This document shows positions 46,617-54,154 of a DNA stretch of 64,000 nucleotides, piece by piece. Under the pieces are notes generated by a model. It had not been told where the DNA came from and made no database searches. It saw nothing but the letters and a program-made list of their open reading frames with translations. The stretch is taken from the NCBI RefSeq assembly GCF_000599605.1, contig NZ_KK082668.1:86210-150209 (forward strand), read 5' to 3'. The stretch's first letter is position 1. Every line of letters starts with the position of its first letter. This DNA is from Prevotella sp. HJM029. GTDB taxonomy: Bacteria; Bacteroidota; Bacteroidia; Bacteroidales; Bacteroidaceae. The position numbers and the translations under genes are program-made.

Positions 46617-49600
46617 TTAAAAACCAAGTTCTACACCAAAGGTGAATGTACGCAAATTTGGTGTTTGGAAAATTGCAATACCAGTAACAGGTACTTCTGG
46701 ATCAACCCGTAACTTCTCTGATTTGAGCGTGAAGAGGTTGGCTGCAGAGAAATAAATACGTGCCTTATTGAGTCCTAATGAACGGAGATATTGCTGTGGA
46801 GCAGAGAAACCTAATGATAGATTCTTCAACCGTAAATAGTCCAAAGGCATCAGCCAACGTGATGAATATTGATATACGCTTCCATATTGGAACTTAGGCA
46901 ATTTTGCACGTGTATCACCAGGGCCAGTCCACATGTCACTCAATTTATAGTAGGCTGGAACCGATCCTAAATACAAATCTGAGCCACCATTCGACTCTTG
47001 CCAACGGGTATAATCAAAGGCATCACCCCCAAGTTGATAGGTGAATGTAAAGCCAAAATCGATAAATTTCCAGCGCATGGTGTTCGAAATGCCACCTTGT
47101 AAAGTTGCTTGATTGTTGCCTATAACTACTCTTTGTGCTTGGCTTGCATTCGTTGTTGTGTTACGGGCATTGGCCGTACCATCGTTAATGTAATAAAGCT
47201 CCTTACCCGTTTGTGCATCAACGCCAGCATATTCATAACCAAAGTAAGAATAATAAGGAGAGCCTACCTGGTGAACCAACACGCTATTGCTATTATCCAT
47301 TACTCGGTCAGAACCATTGAGCTTAACCACTTTGTTGCTATTGTGTGCCATATTGAGCGTTGTTGTCCAAGAAAAATCTTTCTTGTTCATCCAGTTTGCC
47401 GACAAGGTAAGCTCAAAGCCATTGTTTCTCAGCGAACCTATGTTGGTGGGCATAACGGTTTGATAAGACTTACTATAATAGCCTGGGATAGCCGAGATAG
47501 GCATATTGTAAATCAAATCTGATGTTGTACGCGTGTAATAGTCAAACGTTAGGTTGTATTTCTCTAAGAATGTCAAATCTAACCCTGCGTTGAAGGTCTT
47601 ATTCTTCTCCCATTTCAAATCGGGGTTAGCTACGCCTACGATACCAATACCTGATACTCCATTATAAAATTCGCCATAACTATAGGTGTTTAAATAGCCA
47701 TAGTATGAGGAAGGTTGTGTACCATTCACACCATACGACAAGCGAAGCTTTCCATCAGTGACTACACCATTCACAGGTTCCATGAACTTTTCTTCGCCGA
47801 AACGCCATGATCCCGATAACGACCAAAAATCACCCCAGCGATTATCTTTACTCAATCGAGAACTACCATCGCGGCGATAGCTGACGCTTGCATAGTAGCG
47901 GTTGTTATAGTTGTAATTCACACGTCCTAAATAAGAAAGCAATTTAGATTGTTGAGTGTTGGAACCAGCATTTGTCGTACCAGCATTTCCTATCTCATAC
48001 AAGTCGCCAGGGTAGTCTTGAGCTTTCATATAGTTATAAGCATACTGATAGTTTTCTGTCTCGTAGCCTACTAAAGCATCCACATTGTGCAAGCCAAACG
48101 ACTTGATGTAGTTCAATTGGAATTGCGAATTTAGTTGTCTAACTTCATTCTTCAATCGTTGTAACGAGCCATTCACACTTCCGCCATCACCTGAATAGCG
48201 ATCCCAAAGCACATCTTCTGTACCTGCGGTGTAGTCATAAGCCAATTTGCCACTGGCACTAAGGCCATCCCAAATGTGCCAAGTCAACTTTAAAGTGTTC
48301 AATGCACGAATAACATTGTTCACGTCGCTGGTGTGTAATTGCTCGTAAAGAGGATTACGTTGTACACGGCCAATCTTCAAATTATAACCCCCATCATTGT
48401 TAAATGGTCTTGTAGATGGGTTCTGAAGGAAAGCATAGTTAATGATAGGTGCAATGTAAGAGAGACCCTCATTGGATAAGCTTTGTTTCATCTTTGAGAA
48501 CAAGGTAGTTACATCTACATTGAAATGGCCAAACTTATGTGAGAGGTTGGCATTACCTGTATAACGTTTTAACCCCGTATTAGCTACGATACCATCTTGA
48601 TTGGTATAGGCCAATGAAGCATAAAAGCGCGTGCTTTCACTTCCTCCCGAGACACTTGCCTGATAGTTTTGGTGATGACCTGTGCGGAAAAGCAACTTTT
48701 TCCAATCAGTCCAGGTCTGTCCATTGCCAGGAAGTGGCGCATAATCATCAATGTCACCAGCGGCAGAAGCTGCTGCTTGCGCTGCCGTTTGCCCCTGGTT
48801 ATAGATATAATAGTTTTCTAAACCTTTGAGTAATACTGCTCGGCGGTCATCGCCATTGAGTTGAGGACGATAGTTGATAGCCATATTGGAGAAACCCCAA
48901 TCGCTGCGGAAGTCAACTTGAGTCTTACCCGTTTTTCCACTTTTGGTCGTGATAACGATAACACCATTGGCTGCACGCGACCCATAAAGTGAAGCAGCTG
49001 CAGCATCTTTAATGACGGTCATGCTCTCAATATCATTACTATTGATGGTCGAAAGAATGTTTGTTCCTGCAGAAGAATAGTCAAATTCACTGAGATTACC
49101 CGAGTTTACAGGTGTACCATCAATCACGATAAGCGGATCGTTTCCTGCATTGATAGAACCCATTCCACGAATGCGAATGCTGCTTGTTCCGCCGGGAGAA
49201 CTCGATTTTGACGTAATGGTTACACCCGAAACACCACCGGCTAATTTATCTTCTACTGATACAACAGGGACATCTTCAAGCCCTTTGGTGTTCATTGTCG
49301 CTGCGGAACCCGTAAAAGACGATTTCTTTACGTTGCCATAACCCGTTACAATGACTTCTTCTAAGGCTTTGGCCTCAGCTTTCATTGTAATCTTCATGTT
49401 GGGTTTTGCCACAACGGTTTGGGGTTGCATGCCAATGTAGTTCACCGTGATTTTGCCACCTGTGGGCACGCTGAGGCTGAATTTCCCGTCAACATCTGTC
49501 ACGGTTCCTGTTTTTGTCCCTGTCACAATCACCGAAGCACCTACAACAGGTTCTCTGTCTTCAGCAGAGACAACGGTTCCATTTACCTGTGTTTGGGCGA

Positions 49601-49658
49601 ACGCTATTCCTACACTTACGAATAGCACTGCCAGAAACAAGCAGAGTCTTTTTCCCAT
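46617..49658 (-). CDS. SusC-like TonB-dependent glycan transporter 2
   Basis: A 1013-residue outer-membrane transporter. Signal peptide ending in AFAQT, regulatory-like domain (NGTVVSAEDREPVVGASVIV), TonB box region (LEEVIVTGYGNVKKS), plug (IRGMGSINAGNDPLIVIDG, MTVIKDAAAASLYGSRAANG) and a large barrel ending in TFGVELGF. No STN domain. It heads a susC2-susD2 transcript with a complete promoter and a leader of about 95 bases. No degradative enzyme lies in this operon itself; the fucosidase gene follows downstream. Confidence 0.94.
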   Translation of the reverse strand: MGKRLCLFLAVLFVSVGIAFAQTQVNGTVVSAEDREPVVGASVIVTGTKTGTVTDVDGKFSLSVPTGGKITVNYIGMQPQTVVAKPNMKITMKAEAKALEEVIVTGYGNVKKSSFTGSAATMNTKGLEDVPVVSVEDKLAGGVSGVTITSKSSSPGGTSSIRIRGMGSINAGNDPLIVIDGTPVNSGNLSEFDYSSAGTNILSTINSNDIESMTVIKDAAAASLYGSRAANGVIVITTKSGKTGKTQVDFRSDWGFSNMAINYRPQLNGDDRRAVLLKGLENYYIYNQGQTAAQAAASAAGDIDDYAPLPGNGQTWTDWKKLLFRTGHHQNYQASVSGGSESTRFYASLAYTNQDGIVANTGLKRYTGNANLSHKFGHFNVDVTTLFSKMKQSLSNEGLSYIAPIINYAFLQNPSTRPFNNDGGYNLKIGRVQRNPLYEQLHTSDVNNVIRALNTLKLTWHIWDGLSASGKLAYDYTAGTEDVLWDRYSGDGGSVNGSLQRLKNEVRQLNSQFQLNYIKSFGLHNVDALVGYETENYQYAYNYMKAQDYPGDLYEIGNAGTTNAGSNTQQSKLLSYLGRVNYNYNNRYYASVSYRRDGSSRLSKDNRWGDFWSLSGSWRFGEEKFMEPVNGVVTDGKLRLSYGVNGTQPSSYYGYLNTYSYGEFYNGVSGIGIVGVANPDLKWEKNKTFNAGLDLTFLEKYNLTFDYYTRTTSDLIYNMPISAIPGYYSKSYQTVMPTNIGSLRNNGFELTLSANWMNKKDFSWTTTLNMAHNSNKVVKLNGSDRVMDNSNSVLVHQVGSPYYSYFGYEYAGVDAQTGKELYYINDGTANARNTTTNASQAQRVVIGNNQATLQGGISNTMRWKFIDFGFTFTYQLGGDAFDYTRWQESNGGSDLYLGSVPAYYKLSDMWTGPGDTRAKLPKFQYGSVYQYSSRWLMPLDYLRLKNLSLGFSAPQQYLRSLGLNKARIYFSAANLFTLKSEKLRVDPEVPVTGIAIFQTPNLRTFTFGVELGF

Positions 49659-49759
49659 AATCTTTCTCTTTTAAAATTTAACTTAGAAATCAACAAACAT
49701 CACTTCTTTCAAAAAGTAATTTTATAATCTTATTAACGATAGTTTCGTTATCCAGAGTG

Positions 49760-49790
49760 CAAAGTTAATGAATGTGTAAAATATAACCAA
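49760..49790 (-). promoter_or_regulatory. susC2 promoter
   Basis: On the minus strand: TTG (49790-49788), a 20-base spacer, TAACTTTG (49767-49760). Confidence 0.8.
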
Positions 49791-50129
49791 ACATTTTGAA
49801 GAAAAACTATCATTTTAATAATAAAATGAGGTTTAAATAACGATTTTTGTAAATAAAATGAGGTTTTAGGTGTTATTCTATTAGTTTTATTCTGGCCTGA
49901 TGATAAAGTTTGTTGCTATCATCATTTTATGTCGTTCCTGTCGTTTCCTACCAATCTTCTGGTGTATGTTGGCATCTTGTCTGTTTTCATCTCTTGGCAT
50001 AGCCTGCGCTGTTTTCGGTGAGATGGTTGTTCCTATCGTTGCCAGATAAAGCGCATGGAGAGCGAGGTTGATGGGGGATTGGGATGAAGTGAGATGAGGT
50101 TATGTGTCTTTTAGCAAGGGTATATCGTG
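49791..50129. other. Non-coding stretch upstream of susC2
   Basis: No gene supported. The first 70 bases are A/T-rich; the rest is T- and G-rich on the + strand and leads into the 22-bp array. I see no further named element. Confidence 0.4.
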
Positions 50130-50239
50130 TAAAAGCTGTGAGATTACATCGCAAAGTAAGCCACTTTGTGGGCTAATTCCATTGCTTTTATGGGTTAATT
50201 TGCATGCTATTGTGAAGCGGTCTGTGTGCTATGTTGTAG
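50130..50239 (+). repeat. 22-bp periodic repeat array, copy D (five units)
   Basis: Units begin at 50130, 50152, 50174, 50196 and 50218. The best are TAATTCCATTGCTTTTATGG (50174) and TAATTTGCATGCTATTGTG (50196). The same two kinds of unit occur in the same order at 17720-17763 (ATTGCTTTTA followed by TAATTTGCATG), so copies B and D share an extended stretch of 35 bases. It lies between the anti-sigma gene and susC2. Confidence 0.78.
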
Positions 50240-50322
50240 TCGTGGTTGTACATCGTGAGGCGTTTGATAGGATGTTATGGGCGCTCTAACACTTTTACGG
50301 AAAATGATAGCTACAAAAAATC

Positions 50323-50358
50323 AAAAGGCTCGCACTCATTGTGGAGTGCAAGCCTTTC
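50323..50358 (-). terminator. Terminator of the sigma/anti-sigma operon
   Basis: 50324-50337 pairs with 50344-50357 (one C-A mismatch), arms AAAGGCT / AGCCTTT at the base, with further T on the minus strand. It lies 100 bases beyond the anti-sigma stop. Confidence 0.7.
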
Positions 50359-50457
50359 TTGTTGTCTGTTATGAAACATTTGAGAGAAATGAAACTTCCC
50401 AGCTTCGGTTTTTGTTTTAATGTAAAATGATTTATAGAGAAAGCATAGAAATACTTC

Positions 50458-50940
50458 TTATTTGATGAGCGATGGTGTGGGCTGTTGTGGCGTTTCAATA
50501 CAACTATGTTGTAAAGTGTCAACAGCAGCGGAGTCACTTATCGCTACCGATTGTCCATGTTGCAAGGCTGGAGTGCCTGCAGTGGGGACAGTGTTGGAGT
50601 TTGATTTGAGCGAAACTTGTGCAGCATTGCCCAAAGTAAGCATGATTGCCACAATGGCAGCCGCTTTGAATAGTGGCTTAAGCTTTTGCTGGAAGGTGAT
50701 AATTTTAGCTTTCACCGTCTCAGGTTCGCAAATCATGGACATTATCTTCTCGTCGAAGTCGGCACCCAATTGGTCGTCTTCTACCTCTTGCGCTTCATAG
50801 CTAAAGAGGGCTTTATAGCGCAACAAGTCGGCGGGAACATTGTCCTGTTGGAAGAAAGCCTTAAGGATTTCCTCTTCTTGCAGGGTGGTTTCCGCATTCC
50901 AGTAGCGTTCTAATAATTGTGATATGTATTTATAGTCCAT
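50458..50940 (-). CDS. Probable membrane anti-sigma factor
   Basis: A 160-residue protein whose start overlaps the end of the ECF sigma gene by 11 bases. The N-terminal ~85 residues are acidic and helical (LLERYWNAETTLQEEEILKA resembles the sigma-binding start of Bacteroidetes anti-sigma factors), followed by one membrane helix (AAAIVAIMLTLGNAA, about 92-106) and a short Ser/Thr/Gln-rich outer tail. There is no FecR domain. It should hold the sigma factor inactive until an envelope signal arrives; the signal is unknown. Confidence 0.72.
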   Translation of the reverse strand: MDYKYISQLLERYWNAETTLQEEEILKAFFQQDNVPADLLRYKALFSYEAQEVEDDQLGADFDEKIMSMICEPETVKAKIITFQQKLKPLFKAAAIVAIMLTLGNAAQVSLKSNSNTVPTAGTPALQHGQSVAISDSAAVDTLQHSCIETPQQPTPSLIK

Positions 50941-51442
50941 AATTTTCGAGTTCTAAAAATCGTTGTTTCACTGTCTGTCTTGCCCTATAGATGTTTATTT
51001 TTACTTGCTCTTCTGTCAGTTCAAGCAACAGCGATATGTCTTTATAAGTCTTCCCTTCGAAGTCGCGTAGTTGCATGCAACTGCGTTGTCTCTCGGGCAG
51101 TTCGGCTACGATTTTCTTCACAAGGTCTAAGCGATTTTTGTGAATAATGTCATCGTAGGGGTTGTAATGCTGTGGCGAGGTGCTGTGTGTTTGCTCCTCG
51201 AGCGGCACATCATGCGCACTCTGTTTCTTAATGCTATCTAAAGCTTTGTTGCGACAGATGGTGAAACAGAAAGCTTCCATTGATGCTATCTCTTCCCATT
51301 GACCGCGTTTATTCCACACTTTTATCAGCGTTTCTTGCACAATATCTTCTGCTTCTGCACGATTCATTGTGATGCGAAGTGCAAGGCGAAAGAGCTGATT
51401 CTTCAGCGGAAGAATATCGTTTTTAAAACTGATATGTTTCAT
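50930..51442 (-). CDS. ECF RNA polymerase sigma factor
   Basis: A 170-residue sigma factor. Region 2 includes LALRITMNRAEAEDIVQETLIKVW (AEDIVQE is the typical block) and FCFTICRNKALDSIKK; region 4 is visible in LPERQRSCMQLRDFEGKTYKDI and VKINIYRARQTVKQRF. It is translationally coupled to the anti-sigma gene. The targets are not known; the nearby susC2-susD2 operon has an ordinary housekeeping promoter, so it is not an obvious target. Confidence 0.92.
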   Translation of the reverse strand: MKHISFKNDILPLKNQLFRLALRITMNRAEAEDIVQETLIKVWNKRGQWEEIASMEAFCFTICRNKALDSIKKQSAHDVPLEEQTHSTSPQHYNPYDDIIHKNRLDLVKKIVAELPERQRSCMQLRDFEGKTYKDISLLLELTEEQVKINIYRARQTVKQRFLELENYGL

Positions 51443-51612
51443 TTGCGCGCTATAAGGATGACGATTGGGAATGGGAGAAGTTACAGATTAATTTTAATAT
51501 TAACACTTATTAAAATCAGAAGGTATTGTGAGCTGTATGAAAAAAAATAGGGAAGGAGGCGAAAAAAAGGTGCGTCCGCGATAGATGGCATGGACTTTTA
51601 TCCCTAAGGGTT

Positions 51613-51653
51613 ACTATTTTAAGGATGCACATGCGGCACATCCTTAAAATAGT
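51613..51653. terminator. Perfect 15-bp dyad after speA
   Basis: ACTATTTTAAGGATG at 51613-51627 pairs perfectly with CATCCTTAAAATAGT at 51639-51653 around an 11-base loop. It is 24 bases beyond the speA stop, so a terminator or 3' stabiliser is likely, although there is no T run. Confidence 0.6.
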
Positions 51654-51676
51654 TGGCGGGGATGGATCACCATATC

Positions 51677-53569
51677 CTATTCAAGATAGGTGTAACCATA
51701 GAGACCTGAACGATAGTTGTTGAGGAATTCCTTACCTTCTTCAAGCGAAATCTTCCCTTGTTTGACGCTCTTGGTCACCCATTGTTCTAATTGTCTGACG
51801 AGCTTTTTGGGATTGTATTGCACATAATCGAGCACCTCTTCGACAGTCTCTCCATCAAAAATCTGGTCGATATGATATTTTCCATCCTTCACAGAGATAT
51901 GGGCAGCGTTGGTATCGCCAAAGAGATTGTGCATGTCTCCCAAGATTTCTTGATAAGCACCGACTAAGAAAACGCCTAAGTAATAGGGTTCGTTTTTCTT
52001 TAAGGTGTGCAGGGGGAGTACGTGACTCACGTGTCCATCGGTGACAAAATTGGCAATCTTCCCATCGCTATCACAGGTGATATCCTGCAATGTTGCTTGG
52101 CGATTAGGACGTTCTGCAAGCCGTTGTATGGGCATAATCGGGAAAAGTTGGTCAATAGCCCAGCTGTCGGGAAGACTTTGGAAAAGCGAAAAGTTGCAGA
52201 AATATTTATCGGCTAAAGTCTTATCTAAGTTGCGAAGTTCCTCGGGAACGTGCTTGATGGTTTTGCAAAGCATGTTCACCTCGTGGCAAACGCTCCAATA
52301 CATGGCCTCGATTTCAGCGCGGGTCTTAAGGTCGACAATACCATGTGAGAAGAGTTCTAATGCCTCATCGCGTATCTGTTCGGCATCATGCCAGTTCTCA
52401 AGCATCGTGCGTGAGTTGAGATTGTCCCATATATCGTAGAGATCTTTTACTAACTGATGGTCGGTTTCTTTGGGCTCAAACTCCTCTTTCATTTCGGGGA
52501 GGCTGGCCGTTTCGAGTACATCAATGACCAAAACAGAATGGTGTGCTGCCAAGCTTCGCCCGCTTTCAGTAATGATATTGGGGTGTTGTATGCCATTTTT
52601 GTCCGCAGCATCAACAAACGTGTACACGCAGTCGTTGACATATTCTTGTATGGTATAGTTCACTGAGCTCTCACTATTTGAGGAGCGTGTGCCATCATAA
52701 TCCACACCCAAACCGCCACCACAATCCACAAATTGCACATCATAGCCCATCTTGTGGAGGTTGATATAGAACTGGGCTGCTTCACGAAGAGCTGTTTGAA
52801 TGCGACGGATTTTGGTGATTTGGCTACCGATATGAAAGTGGATGAGCTGTAAACAATCGTGCATCCCCATGTCGTCAAGCCGTTGAAGCGCTTCTAAAAG
52901 TTCAGCACTGGTGAGGCCAAATTTCGAAGCATCGCCGCCACTTTCTTCCCATTTTCCTGACCCTGAAGAGGCCAATTTGATGCGCATTCCAAGATTGGGC
53001 TTTACTTTTAGCTTCTTGGCAGCTTTAGCAATGACCTCTAATTCGTTGAGCTTTTCAACGACAATAAAAATTCTTTTGCCCATTTTTTGTGCCAACAAAG
53101 CCAACTCAATATAGCTGTCATCCTTATAACCATTGCAGATGATCAGCGAATCGCTTTGGCATTGCACAGCAATAACCGCATGGAGTTCGGGTTTAGAACC
53201 AGCTTCCAATCCCAAATTAAACTTGCGTCCGTGGGAGATAATCTCTTCAACAACGGGTTGCATTTGGTTTACTTTAATAGGATAAATGATGAAATTCTCG
53301 GCCTGAAAGTTATATTCTTTCTTGGCTTTTTGGAAGCAACTGAATGTTTTTTCAATGCGGTTGTCTAATATGTCAGGGAAACGTAGCAACACGGGTGATG
53401 TGACATCGCGCAAGGATAATTCATCCATAATGTCGCGAAGATCAATCTGGGTGTTGTCTTTGCAGGGTGAAACATAGACATCGCCCTTGTCATTAATGCC
53501 AAAATACGAGGTACCCCAACCTTTGATATTGTAGAGTTCCTCAGAATCTTCAATTGTCCATTTTTTCAT
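51677..53569 (-). CDS. speA: Biosynthetic arginine decarboxylase
   Basis: PLP enzyme converting arginine to agmatine, the first step of this route to putrescine and spermidine. It is 630 residues, the length of the SpeA family. The PLP lysine is in IYPIKVNQM (about residue 100), and the barrel motifs HFHIGSQ, FVDCGGGLGVDYDG and ITESGRSLAAHHS are present. It is third gene of the operon topA-aroK-speA, 36 bases after aroK. Confidence 0.95.
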   Translation of the reverse strand: MKKWTIEDSEELYNIKGWGTSYFGINDKGDVYVSPCKDNTQIDLRDIMDELSLRDVTSPVLLRFPDILDNRIEKTFSCFQKAKKEYNFQAENFIIYPIKVNQMQPVVEEIISHGRKFNLGLEAGSKPELHAVIAVQCQSDSLIICNGYKDDSYIELALLAQKMGKRIFIVVEKLNELEVIAKAAKKLKVKPNLGMRIKLASSGSGKWEESGGDASKFGLTSAELLEALQRLDDMGMHDCLQLIHFHIGSQITKIRRIQTALREAAQFYINLHKMGYDVQFVDCGGGLGVDYDGTRSSNSESSVNYTIQEYVNDCVYTFVDAADKNGIQHPNIITESGRSLAAHHSVLVIDVLETASLPEMKEEFEPKETDHQLVKDLYDIWDNLNSRTMLENWHDAEQIRDEALELFSHGIVDLKTRAEIEAMYWSVCHEVNMLCKTIKHVPEELRNLDKTLADKYFCNFSLFQSLPDSWAIDQLFPIMPIQRLAERPNRQATLQDITCDSDGKIANFVTDGHVSHVLPLHTLKKNEPYYLGVFLVGAYQEILGDMHNLFGDTNAAHISVKDGKYHIDQIFDGETVEEVLDYVQYNPKKLVRQLEQWVTKSVKQGKISLEEGKEFLNNYRSGLYGYTYLE

Positions 53570-53605
53570 TTTCTATCCAAAAAAGCTACTGGGATGTTAT
53601 TAATT

Positions 53606-54154
53606 TTATTTGTTGAATGTGGGTTGTTGCAGATGAAGCAAACTGCTTAGCTGCCTAACCGAGTTATTTATCTTTTCAAAATTGTCTAAGAAGTCTACCG
53701 AAAAGATGTGTTTTGCTTTTCGATAATAGGGTTCACGCTCGAGCAAGTGTGATTGGATTTTGGTTTGAATGGCAGTGGGTTCCTGTTCATGCAATAGAGG
53801 ACGTGGTTTCTTTCCCATTTGCAAATGAGTATAGAGCACATCGGGTGAAGCCTTTAAGTAGACTGTTTCTCCCTGCTGATTCATATAATCTATGTTGTCA
53901 AAAAAGCAAGGAGTGCCACCACCACAGCTAAGAACAACCTCATCGAATTCGGCTACTTCATGGAGCATATTGTATTCAATACGTCGGAAACCATCTTCTC
54001 CTTGTTCGGCAAAGATTTGCGGGATTGTTTTGCGCATGCGTGACTCTATATACCAATCTAAATCATAGAAGGGTATGTTGTGAGCCTTCGCGAGTGCTTT
54101 TCCCAGTGTGGTTTTCCCCGCTCCCATGTAGCCTATGAGAATGATTCGCATCAT
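53606..54154 (-). CDS. aroK: Shikimate kinase
   Basis: Phosphorylates shikimate at O3 in aromatic amino acid synthesis. It is 182 residues. The P-loop GYMGAGKTTLGKALA, the shikimate-binding FYDLDWYIE and the GGGTPCF segment are present, with the LID near GKKPRPLL. Its start overlaps the end of topA by four bases, so translation is coupled. Confidence 0.94.
   Translation of the reverse strand: MMRIILIGYMGAGKTTLGKALAKAHNIPFYDLDWYIESRMRKTIPQIFAEQGEDGFRRIEYNMLHEVAEFDEVVLSCGGGTPCFFDNIDYMNQQGETVYLKASPDVLYTHLQMGKKPRPLLHEQEPTAIQTKIQSHLLEREPYYRKAKHIFSVDFLDNFEKINNSVRQLSSLLHLQQPTFNK

Noticed and set aside
50458-50940. Ferredoxin-related annotation sometimes given to this short family
   Set aside because: No cysteine clusters; a membrane helix and overlap with an ECF sigma gene indicate an anti-sigma factor.
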